Positions 56,386-64,000 of a stretch of DNA of 64,000 bases are shown here, one piece after another (positions within the stretch are counted from its first letter, which is position 1; each line of letters begins with the position of its first letter). The DNA is from Gordonibacter sp. An230. GTDB lineage: Bacteria > Actinomycetota > Coriobacteriia > Coriobacteriales > Eggerthellaceae. The position numbers and the translations under genes were made by a program. The notes beneath the pieces were generated by a model. The model was not told the DNA's origin. It did not search any database and saw only the letters and a list, made by a program, of their open reading frames with translations. The DNA is taken from positions 62,001-126,000 of the forward strand of contig NZ_NFJP01000001.1 of NCBI RefSeq assembly GCF_002159915.1, written 5' to 3'.

Positions 56386-57471
56386 TCATTCCGCATACGC
56401 CCCCTTTCTTTTTGCGACGAGCCTGTTGACGAAAGGGGCGGCGGGATCGTGCAGGACGTCATGCGGAGTGGCGTACTGAGCAACGTGGCCCCCTTCTATG
56501 ACGAGCATGCGGTTTCCCAGGTACAAAGCCTCATCGATGTCGTGCGTCACGAACAGCACGGTGATGCCTGTCTGCGCATGGATGCGCTTGATCTCGTCTT
56601 GCAAGGCGCTGCGCGTGATGGCGTCAACGGCGCTGAACGGCTCGTCGGCGAGCAGGATGTCGGGGCTTGCTGCCAAGGCGCGTGCGATGCCGACGCGTTG
56701 CGCCTGTCCGCCCGAGAGTTCGGCGGGGTAGCGATCACGCAAACCAGCGGCCAGTCCAACGAGGTCCATCCATTTCTCCACGGCCGCTTCGGTGCGGCGG
56801 CGATCGTCGCGGTTGAGCAGACTCGGCACGTAGGCTATGTTCTGCCCGACGGTGAGGTGGGGGAACAGCACGCTGCCTTGGATGACGTAGCCCACCGAAC
56901 GCCGTAGCTCGATGGGGTCGATTTCAGATGTGGCGCGACCGTGCACGAACACGCGGCCGGCGTCGGGCATGACGAGGGCGTTCACCATCTTCAGCAGCGT
57001 GGTTTTGCCGCAGCCTGAACTGCCGATGACCGTGACGAATGCGCTTTCGTCCACGGCGAGCGTCACGTCGTCCACGGCAGATGCGCTTCCGAACCGCTTT
57101 GTCACATGATCGAACGCGATGGCGGGCATGTCGTTTAGGGAGGCGTGATGATGGGGCGTGGCGGCAGATAGGTCGTCCTGGTCATTGCGGCGACTGGATG
57201 CGTTGACGTTTGAAAAAGGCCTTGCAGTTCCGGAGGCCTTGCGGGGATATTCTTCGGATCGTTTCATGTGCCCGGAGTAACGAGGTGAGGAGGCGTCGAA
57301 CCCTCGGTCTCTTCCATCTTTCTGCTGGATAGTGGCAGAGTCTTCGCTTCCTCTCCTGTTTTGATCGAATGCTGCAAAGTTGCGGCGCTCTCCGATCTCC
57401 TGACCGAATGCGGTGAGGCTCGGAAAGCCGGAGAGGCTCTCTCGTCGCGCTAGCGCGGTTTCGCTTGCCAT
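56386..57471 (-). CDS. Osmoprotectant-type ABC transporter ATPase (OpuCA-like)
   Basis: The 361-residue frame holds a full ATPase from residue 115: Walker A GSSGCGKTTLL, signature LSGGQAQRVGIARAL and Walker B ILLADEPFSAVD. The first 114 residues are charged, unlike the family, and low complexity. If translation starts at ATG 57471 it is one base after the upstream stop, which favours coupling; the internal ATG at 57129 gives the standard length but has no ribosome-binding site. CBS domains of OpuCA are absent. Confidence 0.85.
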   Translation of the reverse strand: MASETALARRESLSGFPSLTAFGQEIGERRNFAAFDQNRRGSEDSATIQQKDGRDRGFDASSPRYSGHMKRSEEYPRKASGTARPFSNVNASSRRNDQDDLSAATPHHHASLNDMPAIAFDHVTKRFGSASAVDDVTLAVDESAFVTVIGSSGCGKTTLLKMVNALVMPDAGRVFVHGRATSEIDPIELRRSVGYVIQGSVLFPHLTVGQNIAYVPSLLNRDDRRRTEAAVEKWMDLVGLAAGLRDRYPAELSGGQAQRVGIARALAASPDILLADEPFSAVDAITRSALQDEIKRIHAQTGITVLFVTHDIDEALYLGNRMLVIEGGHVAQYATPHDVLHDPAAPFVNRLVAKRKGAYAE

Positions 57472-57472
57472 G

Positions 57473-59107
57473 CTAGATCAGCCCCCTTTCGGCGAGGAAC
57501 GCGTCGGCGACGTCTTTCGGCTCCGTGCCCTGCGTCTCCACCTGGCTGTTCATGGCGGCCATGTCGATATCGGAGATGGCCCCCTCCAGCTTCAGCAGCT
57601 CGTCGCGCAGCTCGGGGTGCGCCTGCAGGGTGTCTTCGCGCACCACGTTGCAGCATCGGTACGACGGGTAGAAGTGCCGGTCGTCCTCCAATACGACGAG
57701 GCGCTCGTCGGTTACCTGGCCGTCGGTGGTCGACATGGTGATGGCGTCCACCTGCCCGTCGAACAGCGCCTGGAACTTCAGGCTCATATCCATGTCGGCA
57801 GTGGTGCCGAAGTTCATGCCGTAGGTCTCCTGCAGCCCGGGGTAGCCGTCTTCGCGGTCGTAGAAGTCCGGCTGCGCGCCGAACGTGAGGTCGCCCGCCA
57901 CCTTCGCCAAGTCGGAGTAGGTGCGCAGGTTGTAGCGCTCTGCCACGTCCTTGCGCACGGCGATGCCGAACGTGTTGTTGAACCCGTATTTGCCTATCCA
58001 TTCGAAGTCGAACTGGTCGCGGTACGCCTGCGCTAGCTCGCTGAACATCGACTCGTCGTAGAGTCCGTCGCGCTTGAGCACCGTGGTCCAGGCGGTGCCC
58101 GTGTACTCGGGGTACAGGTCGAAGTCGCCGCGCTCCATGCCAGTGTGGATGTTGTACGTGCCGCCGCCGATGCCCGGCACGATGTTCACGGAAAGGTCGG
58201 TGTCCTTCTCGATGAGCGTTTTCAGCATCTCGCTCAAAATGTACTGTTCGGTCATGGGCTTGGTGGCTATGGTGACAGTGCCGCTGTCGGCGATCCCGCC
58301 CGCGCTGCCGTCGGCGAAAAGGCTGCCGCGTTGCGAGTACGCGAACGCCCCGCCCGTCATCATCACGAGCGCGACTGCCAGGGCCGCTGCGGCAAGGACG
58401 CTTCGTCGCGATCCGAATGGATTCGAGCTTCTCGCCTCCAGAGGTGCGCGGCTTCGCCGCCGGGCGCGCGAAGGTTCCAGATGGCGACGCGTGCGCTTCT
58501 CCGCCAGGCCCAGCACAAGGTCCACCACGATGGCGAGCGCGGCGATGAGCACGCTGCCCGCCAGCGTCATAGCCAGGTTGTTCGTGGTTATGCCGCGGTA
58601 GATGGCCACGCCCAGCCCGCCCGCCCCGATGAACGAAGCGATTCCGGTCAGCGCAATGGTCATGGTGGTCATGTTGCGGATGCCGCCCATGATGACGGGC
58701 GCGGCCAGCGGCAGCTCCACGCGGTAGAGCAGCTGGCGGTCGGTGGACCCCATGCCGCGTGCGGCCTCGACGACAGCCGGCTCGATGGTGGTGAGCCCCG
58801 TGTAGGTGTTGCGCACCATGGGCAGCAGCGCGTACACGGTGAGAGCCACGATGGCGGTGAGGTCGCCGATGCCCGTGACCGGGATCAAAAAGCCGAACAG
58901 CGCGATGGACGGGATGGTGTACACGAAGTTCACCAGAGCGAGCACCGGCTTCGCGCCGCGCCGCCACTGCGCGATGGCTATGCCGAGCGCAAGGCCGATG
59001 ACGGCCGCCATCAGCACGGACGCGAGTGAGATGGCCACGTGCTGCATGAGCAGCTCGAAGAACCATTCACGTTTTTCGCTGAACAGAGTGAGCATAGTTT
59101 CGATCAA
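57473..59107 (-). CDS. Fused permease and substrate-binding protein of an osmoprotectant ABC transporter
   Basis: The 544-residue protein joins an OpuCB-like permease (about 1-215, with the EAA-type loop VVEAARGMGSTDRQLLYRV) to a periplasmic-type binding domain (about 270-544; VTIATKPMTEQYILSEML and the glycine-rich GIGGGTYNIHTG) through a membrane helix. Such fusions hold the receptor on the outer face. The likely substrate is a quaternary amine such as glycine betaine or choline. The frame starts with TTG 59107; ATG 59095 is an alternative. It is the first gene of a two-gene operon. Confidence 0.9.
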   Translation of the reverse strand: MIETMLTLFSEKREWFFELLMQHVAISLASVLMAAVIGLALGIAIAQWRRGAKPVLALVNFVYTIPSIALFGFLIPVTGIGDLTAIVALTVYALLPMVRNTYTGLTTIEPAVVEAARGMGSTDRQLLYRVELPLAAPVIMGGIRNMTTMTIALTGIASFIGAGGLGVAIYRGITTNNLAMTLAGSVLIAALAIVVDLVLGLAEKRTRRHLEPSRARRRSRAPLEARSSNPFGSRRSVLAAAALAVALVMMTGGAFAYSQRGSLFADGSAGGIADSGTVTIATKPMTEQYILSEMLKTLIEKDTDLSVNIVPGIGGGTYNIHTGMERGDFDLYPEYTGTAWTTVLKRDGLYDESMFSELAQAYRDQFDFEWIGKYGFNNTFGIAVRKDVAERYNLRTYSDLAKVAGDLTFGAQPDFYDREDGYPGLQETYGMNFGTTADMDMSLKFQALFDGQVDAITMSTTDGQVTDERLVVLEDDRHFYPSYRCCNVVREDTLQAHPELRDELLKLEGAISDIDMAAMNSQVETQGTEPKDVADAFLAERGLI

Positions 59108-59114
59108 GAGCGCC

Positions 59115-59216
59115 CTCGCTTTCGACGCGTGCGACCATCGTGAAACATTGCACGTGTGCGCTTCGAGACACGTGATGACGTCGAACGTACTCGCTTTCGA
59201 CGCGTGCGACTATTGT
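59115..59216 (+). repeat. Direct repeat pair next to the CRISPR-like array
   Basis: CTCGCTTTCGACGCGTGCGA begins at 59115 and 59190, 75 bp apart; the following bases also match (CYATYGT). Confidence 0.8.
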
Positions 59217-59400
59217 AGGAAAGGGTCGTTGGCCCTGGGGCTGCGGGATCGTGCGTTCCCCAACCGTCATCGCCCAGCGACGCAACGGCCACATGCGGGA
59301 ATGGTCCTGCGCGACGAGGTGGTCATCTCTGCGCATAGGCGGTATCGCACCGGGGCTGCTCTCGTGGCTATGGAAGGGTGCGTCATCCGTGCCCGCTTTC

Positions 59401-60080
59401 ATAGAACGGCGCTCTCTCGCGTGCACGGGAGCCTTGGGAAGGCAGGAGACCGACTCCCAAGACATCGTCGACGTGCCGTTTTCCAGCGCGTGCGCGGGAA
59501 GCTCGGGACGTTCCCGAGGTCGAGCCAGAGCCCCATTGCCGATCTGCCACGCGTGCGCTGGGCCTCTCGCGGACGGCCTGCATCCGCCCTGCCTCGGTGG
59601 TCGCTCTCTCGCGTGCGCGGGGGTGTGGCCAGGAAAGGACGGTCGACGTGTCCGTCACCATGCTCTCTCTCGCGTGCGCGGGAACGGCTTGGTGGCACGC
59701 GTATCCTGGACATGCTGGCAGGCGATGCTCTCGCGCGCGTGCGCGGGAACGACGCTCGCGAGCGCGCTGCAGCTCGTGCACCGAGCTGAGGCGATGCTCT
59801 CGCGCGCGTGTGCGGGAACGACGTGGAGGACCTGATGGGCGGTCGCCCCGGCCTGCTATGCTCTCTCGCGAGCGTGCGCGGGAACGACGGCGAATCCGGC
59901 GTTGAATCCGGCATCGTGCAGCCTATGCTCTCGCGCGCGGGAGCGGCAGAGGTACGCCGCCAGAAGCCCTGGCGCGAAGCGCTCTCTGGCGTGCGCGTTG
60001 CGGGAGGGGCGTGGCGAGGACGGCGATGAGCTTCCACGCGCACTCGCGCTCTCTCGCGTGCGCGAGTGTGCGTGGAGGCG
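59401..60080. CRISPR. Degenerate CRISPR-like array without cas genes
   Basis: About eleven copies of a GC-rich, partly palindromic unit (best form ATGCTCTCGCGCGCGTGCG followed by CGGGAACGAC) are spaced by unique sequence. Anchor T positions are near 59422, 59491, 59554, 59614, 59675, 59740, 59809, 59875, 59992 and 60059, with a truncated copy at about 59925. Periods are mostly 60-69 bp. The stem TCTCGCG/CGCGGGA (one G-U pair) and the GGGAAC end resemble type I-E repeats. Outer copies are eroded. No cas gene lies in the window. Confidence 0.5.
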
Positions 60081-60327
60081 GTGTGGCTCACCGGTACGAT
60101 GTGCCAGCCCCATCGCTCTCTCTTTTCGGCGAGTCGAGCCTCGCGGCCTGTGGTTTTCGCCGAGTAACCGATACTCGTTCATTGTGCGGCGCGGCGCGGC
60201 GCTTTATCATAAGCGAATAGACGTATGCTCCCTTTTGCCATATTCGCCAGAAGCCGCACGATCGGAAGGGCGGTCGTCACGTACATTTTGGAAGAGGGCC
60301 GCGCTCGCGCGGCAGGAAGGATGCGCC

Positions 60328-61674
60328 ATGGCCAGCGAAAAGCAGATCGCATTGTTCGAAAGCTTCAAAGCGATCAACTCTATCGAGGCGGCCGAATACG
60401 AGCAGTTCGATGTGAAGCGCGGTCTGCGCAACGCCGATGGCACGGGCGTCATCGCCGGGCTCACGAACATCGCGAACGTGCACGGCTACGTGGTGTCGGA
60501 CAACGAGAAGATCGCCGACGAGGGCCTTTTGCGCTACCGCGGTTACGATGTGTACGATCTGTTGGATGTCGAGGCGATCGACCGGCGCTTCAACTACGAA
60601 GAAGTGGCATACCTGCTGCTCATGGGCGAACTGCCCACGCAGGGCCAGCTCGACCGCTTCATTGCGGCTCTTGATGCTGAGCGCGAGCTGCCCAACGGAT
60701 TCACTGCTTCCATGATCATGCGCGACACGCCGCCCGACATCATGAACGTGCTCGCTCGATCCATTCTGCTGCTGTACGCTTACGACGCGCATGCCGAGGA
60801 GCGCTCGGCGCATCACGAGGTTGCCACAGCGATATCCCTCATCTCTCGCTTGCCGCGCATCATGGTGCTCACGTACTATGCGAAGCGCGCTCGCTACAAC
60901 AACGAGTCCATGATCATGCACCGTTTCGTTCCGGGGCAATCCACTGCCGAGACGATCCTGTCTATGCTGCGTGCCGACCGACAGTTCACCGCAAAGGAGG
61001 CGCGCATGCTCGACATCATGCTGTGTCTGCACGCCGAGCACGGTGGCGGCAACAACTCCACATTCACCACGCGGGTGCTGACCTCGGCCGACACCGATCC
61101 GTATTCCACGTACGCCGGCGCCATCGGCTCGCTCAAAGGCTGGAAGCACGGCGGGGCGAATCATCAGGTGCTCGCGATGCAGCGGGAGATCAAGCAGAAT
61201 GTCGAGCGGTGGGACGACGACGACGAGGTGGCCGCCTATTTGGCGAAAATCGTTAACAAAGAGGCGTTCGACAAGACGGGCCTTGTGTATGGCATGGGCC
61301 ATGCGGTGTACACCAAGTCCGACCCGCGCGCCGTTATTTGCAAGAAGTACGCAGAGAAGCTGGCGGTGGGCACCGAATACGAAGCTGAGTTCAATCTGCT
61401 CAAAAGCATCGAGCGCCTTGCGCCCGAAGTCATTTTGCAGGAGAAGGGCACGCGGAAGGATATGTGCGCGAACGTGGACATGTACTCGGGGTTCGTGTAC
61501 TCAATGTTGGGAATTCCCGAAGATCTGTTTACGCCGCTGTTTGCGTGCGCGCGCATGTCTGGTTGGGCTGCTCATCGTTTCGAGGAGATCGTGTCGGGCA
61601 AGCGAATCATTCGTCCTGCGTACAAGAGCGTGCATAAAGGCAAACGTGCTTACGTGCCGATGAGCGAACGATAA
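60328..61674 (+). CDS. gltA: Citrate synthase
   Basis: The 448-residue enzyme condenses oxaloacetate and acetyl-CoA; a 2-methylcitrate activity cannot be excluded. Motifs: GLLRYRGYDVYDLL, the substrate region HAEHGGGNNSTFTTRV, GSLKGWKHGGANHQV, and GMGHAVYTKSDPRA with the catalytic His. ATG 60328 follows AGGAAGG; the frame extends upstream through the repeat array but has no conserved sequence there. It stands alone. Confidence 0.96.
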   Translation: MASEKQIALFESFKAINSIEAAEYEQFDVKRGLRNADGTGVIAGLTNIANVHGYVVSDNEKIADEGLLRYRGYDVYDLLDVEAIDRRFNYEEVAYLLLMGELPTQGQLDRFIAALDAERELPNGFTASMIMRDTPPDIMNVLARSILLLYAYDAHAEERSAHHEVATAISLISRLPRIMVLTYYAKRARYNNESMIMHRFVPGQSTAETILSMLRADRQFTAKEARMLDIMLCLHAEHGGGNNSTFTTRVLTSADTDPYSTYAGAIGSLKGWKHGGANHQVLAMQREIKQNVERWDDDDEVAAYLAKIVNKEAFDKTGLVYGMGHAVYTKSDPRAVICKKYAEKLAVGTEYEAEFNLLKSIERLAPEVILQEKGTRKDMCANVDMYSGFVYSMLGIPEDLFTPLFACARMSGWAAHRFEEIVSGKRIIRPAYKSVHKGKRAYVPMSER

Positions 61675-61992
61675 GCGTGCGAGGATGAAGCGACTGCGCA
61701 GGAAGGTCGCGTTTGCATGGTGCGGTCTGTGAAACGATGGGCGGCGCGAGGCGTGACGGCTTGCGGGAAGGGGAGCATCGACTAGGTTGGGGTTTTGCGC
61801 TGCGTACGTTGCGGCGGTGTGATGCAGGGTGTGGTTCGAGGATGGCGCACTCGCGTCGCAGCGAGCTCGCGTGCGTTTCGACGGTGCGATGCGAAGGCTG
61901 AAGCGCGGAGCGCCCGCGCCGCTATGCGAGGTGTGGGGTCGGCGTGATCGCACAACGCAGAGGGGCTGTCGCGATGTGGCCGCGCTGCGTGT

Positions 61993-62024
61993 ACGGTGGA
62001 TGTTTCACGTGAAACATCCACCGT
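61993..62024. promoter_or_regulatory. parS site in a 32-bp perfect palindrome
   Basis: TGTTTCACGTGAAACA at 62001-62016 flanked by ACGGTGGA / TCCACCGT. Confidence 0.85.
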
Positions 62025-62520
62025 CTATCAGGTGGTATTCGACAGCAAGGCCGTTTCCTTCATGCGATGATCTGGCGGATGCTGCCGGCTGGGCGACGTA
62101 TGCCGAAATCGCGGTGCGGCGCAAGGGCCGCGAGGCTTCCTGCAATAGGCATGGGCTATCGTTCGTTGGGCGCATTCAGCAGCGAAGGGAGTCGTGACGA
62201 AGGAACGAAGATGATGCGATGAGGCATCGAAGTGATGTGGCGGCGATACGGCGGGGGCGGAAACGAGGCGCTGGAGCGACAGCGACGCGGCACAGCTGGG
62301 GTGCCGCAACGTACGGCGCGGCGACGACGCAACATGGAGAAGGGCGGCAGTTCCGCGACGTTCAGAAGCTTCGCAAGGAACGGTGTGGCGGGTGCAGCGA
62401 GGGGCAAGACGCAGCGGCGACAAAGCGGAGACGATGCCGTCTTTGCGGTGAAGCGAGTGGAGGGGCGCGGAGTTCCAAGAGGGGCGATCGGCTTCGGACG
62501 CGCGCAAAGAGATGTTCCGA

Positions 62521-62665
62521 AGTGGCACAAAATGCGTTTTGTGCATAGATCTCGCGGGTGAAAAGGTGCGCTTGGGATGAGCGACATGCAGTTTTGTCAT
62601 TGAGGAAGCGCAAAACTGTCGTTTCTGAAGCGAAAACCTATGCACAAAATGCGATTCGTGCCACT
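62521..62665. repeat. Inverted-repeat element (same arm family as 18831-19048)
   Basis: Arms at 62521-62548 and 62638-62665 (28 nt, four mismatches when inverted) share the GGCAC...TTTGTGCAT pattern with the element near 18.9 kb. The left arm is itself a hairpin, GCACAAAA/TTTTGTGC. A second inverted pair, CAGTTTTG/CAAAACTG, lies inside. Confidence 0.7.
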
Positions 62666-62756
62666 ATGGGAGCCGTCGGCGTCTCTGTTCCGTTTCGCGA
62701 AAGCCCCACGCTCGCATCGCGGGCGGGCGCGCGCCTCTCCCGAGACGGCGCACGAC

Positions 62757-62869
62757 GGCTCCCCGCCCGACGCAGCCTGGAGGACGCCAAAATACGGGGC
62801 GCCTGCCCGCGGATGCAGCCGAAAAACGACCGGAGCTCCCCGCCCGACGCGGCCTCGAGGGCGCCAAAA
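62757..62869 (+). repeat. Direct repeat, two copies about 77 bp apart
   Basis: CTCCCCGCCCGACGC and the following GCCAAAA occur at 62757-62792 and 62833-62869 with a few differences. Confidence 0.7.
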
Positions 62870-63267
62870 CCCGCCTTCTTCTTGCGCAAGAGCTTGGCGA
62901 CATGCTCTAAAACGCTTTCTGCGGCCTTCTCCCTCATTGGCGCTTTTCCGCAAATTGCATTGAAGGGGGGCTGCTTTTTGCATAGAGGTCTTAACGGGAC
63001 GGTCGTGTCGCATGCCAGAAGGCGGCGAAGAGCAAGCTTGAAAATGCGGGGAAGGCAAGGGGGCGGACGTCTGCCTCGCACGTTGGCGGGGGCGCCTGCC
63101 GTGCGAAGGCATGGGTCATGCGAAAGGCTCGTGCAAAAAACTTCCAGGCCAATTTACGGCAACTCTGAAGGCGCTTGGCGCTCTGTGGTGGGAAACCGAT
63201 CGCGCGAAAACCCCGACGGGCACATTGCCGGCAACGGTCACTCGTTTTTGCAAATCGGAGAAACGTA

Positions 63268-63355
63268 TGGCGGAGGCGGTAGGATTCGAACCCACGGACG
63301 CGCGAGCGTCAACAGTTTTCAAGACTGCCGCCTTCAACCACTCGGCCACGCCTCC
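63268..63355 (-). tRNA. tRNA-Ser (TGA)
   Basis: The minus strand gives acceptor GGAGGCG with CGCCTCC, anticodon loop CTTGAAA with anticodon TGA, a long class II variable arm, T-arm GGTTCGAATCC and encoded CCA. Confidence 0.97.
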
Positions 63356-63770
63356 GCATCGGATAGCTCGGAAAAGCATTGCGACCATCAGCGCAAACGC
63401 ACAGATTAGTCGTTACGCCGATGTCGAATATCACGCAGCTCGCTTGCAACAGCTTGCGATCATCCGCGCGTCGGCATTGGCTCGCAGCTTGCGTTGCCGG
63501 CTGCACGTCCTGCCCGCCGACCGCTCGCTTTCGCCTTGCGGCTCGTGAGGGCCCGACCGTCGCTCGCCCGCTTGCGACCTGCAAGTGTCCAGCCGTCGCG
63601 CAGTATCCTACGATCCGTGGTGGCTGTCCATCGCGCAAGTTGCGCGCCAAGCACCGCGAAACGTGGGAATGGCATACGATCCGATCCTTGCAGGATGTCC
63701 GCCATGCGTGCTGCTCGCCGTGCGTCGTGCTTTTTCGCTTCGCATTCCCGAACGCACAGGTAGGATACCA
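63356..63770. other. Spacer before tadA, no gene seen
   Basis: No supported gene; the minus strand should carry the tRNA-Ser promoter. Confidence 0.45.
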
Positions 63771-63784
63771 TATAATTGGCGCTA
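63771..63784 (+). promoter_or_regulatory. Leaderless promoter of tadA
   Basis: TATAAT at 63771-63776 is followed by seven bases and then ATG 63784. The gap has no Shine-Dalgarno sequence. The -35 region is weak. Confidence 0.6.
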
Positions 63785-64000
63785 TGATCGACGAAGACTA
63801 CATGCGCATGGCCATCGACGAAGCGCACCGTGCCGAGCGGCTGGGAGAAGTTCCCATCGGCGCCGTCGTCGTGTACGAGCCCATCGATCCGGCTACGCGG
63901 CGTCCGTTGGCAAAACCGCAGGTGGTTGCACGGGCGTGCAACCTGCGCGAGACGACGAAAGACCCGGCAGGCCATGCGGAGTTCCTTGCGATGAAGCGCG
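63784..64000 (+). CDS. tadA: tRNA-specific adenosine deaminase (3' truncated by window)
   Basis: The first 72 residues are visible: MRMAIDEAHRAERLGEVPIGAVVV is the family N-terminus and GHAEFLAMK holds the zinc-binding His and catalytic Glu (HAE). A 12-15 residue loop (YEPIDPATRRPLAKPQ) is inserted before the second strand. TadA edits A34 of tRNA-Arg(ACG), which is encoded at 52.5 kb. The PCxxC zinc motif would lie beyond the window. The start is leaderless. Confidence 0.92.
   Translation, partial: MIDEDYMRMAIDEAHRAERLGEVPIGAVVVYEPIDPATRRPLAKPQVVARACNLRETTKDPAGHAEFLAMKR

Larger units (their letters stand above)
61675..63267. other. 1.6 kb spacer with parS and repeats
   Basis: It holds the parS palindrome at 61993-62024, the paired-palindrome repeat at 62521-62665, and a 77-bp-spaced direct repeat at 62757/62833. 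No convincing gene. Confidence 0.55.

Noticed and set aside
59399-60091. 230-codon minus-strand frame with repeated SFPRTRARASP
   Set aside because: This is a translation of the repeat array, as often happens with GC-rich CRISPR repeats.

Overview
The window reads like chromosome from a high-GC Gram-positive anaerobe of the Coriobacteriia, most likely the family Eggerthellaceae. The signs are the GC-rich codon use, the many radical-SAM, ferredoxin and indolepyruvate oxidoreductase genes, a divergent NRAMP-type transporter of the kind described from Eggerthella lenta, and very large LRR/BspA surface proteins. The genus cannot be fixed from sequence alone. The rpsF-ssb-rpsR-rplI-dnaB cluster, the tRNA-Ser/tadA neighbourhood and a dense scatter of parS sites (TGTTTCACGTGAAACA) all suggest an origin-proximal position.

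Layout. 0-3 kb: end of an unknown gene, two tRNA-Ser genes, a MarR-type regulator and an acidic hypothetical protein. 3.8-8.5 kb: rpsF, ssb, rpsR, rplI, then dnaB after a 1.4 kb spacer. 8.5-12 kb: a YhaO/YhaN (SbcD/SbcC-like) nuclease-ATPase pair. 12.4-23 kb: purA, purD, two radical-SAM genes, tRNA-Phe, a flavodoxin/ferredoxin (EFR1-type) gene divergent from a TetR gene, an HxlR regulator and purE. 23.4-27.6 kb: a small zinc-ribbon protein and iorAB, with iorA greatly enlarged by low-complexity inserts. 28.5-34.2 kb: a 1,899-aa BspA-repeat surface protein. 34.8-41.3 kb: a phenylacetate-CoA ligase, a sodium:solute symporter, a YdcF-like membrane protein and 5-formyl-THF cyclo-ligase. 42-45.6 kb: an Rrf2 regulator and a two-gene magnesium locus (PRC/MgtE-N/CBS protein plus NRMT-type transporter). 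47.1-52 kb: a second giant LRR surface protein. 52.5-59.1 kb: tRNA-Arg, an autoregulated TetR-ABC operon and an osmoprotectant-type ABC transporter. 59.1-60.1 kb: a CRISPR-like repeat array without cas genes. 60.3-64 kb: citrate synthase, tRNA-Ser(UGA) and the start of tadA.

How the genes fit together. iorAB (aryl-pyruvate to aryl-acyl-CoA) and paaK (activation of aryl acetates) fit fermentation of aromatic amino acids. purA, purD and purE belong to purine synthesis but are dispersed. The magnesium locus looks like a regulator plus its transporter.

Most unusual features. (1) Both giant surface-protein genes carry a run of ten G directly after the signal-peptide region; one is in frame and the other is out of frame, which is the pattern of phase variation by slippage. 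(2) There are nine perfect 14-bp parS cores plus six near matches, one of them inside iorA. (3) There is an orphan CRISPR-like array. (4) A paired palindromic repeat occurs in two intergenic regions. (5) Several promoters place the -10 box 5-7 bp before the start codon, suggesting leaderless mRNAs. Only about two thirds of the window is coding; spacers of 0.5-1.5 kb are common and mostly show no gene.
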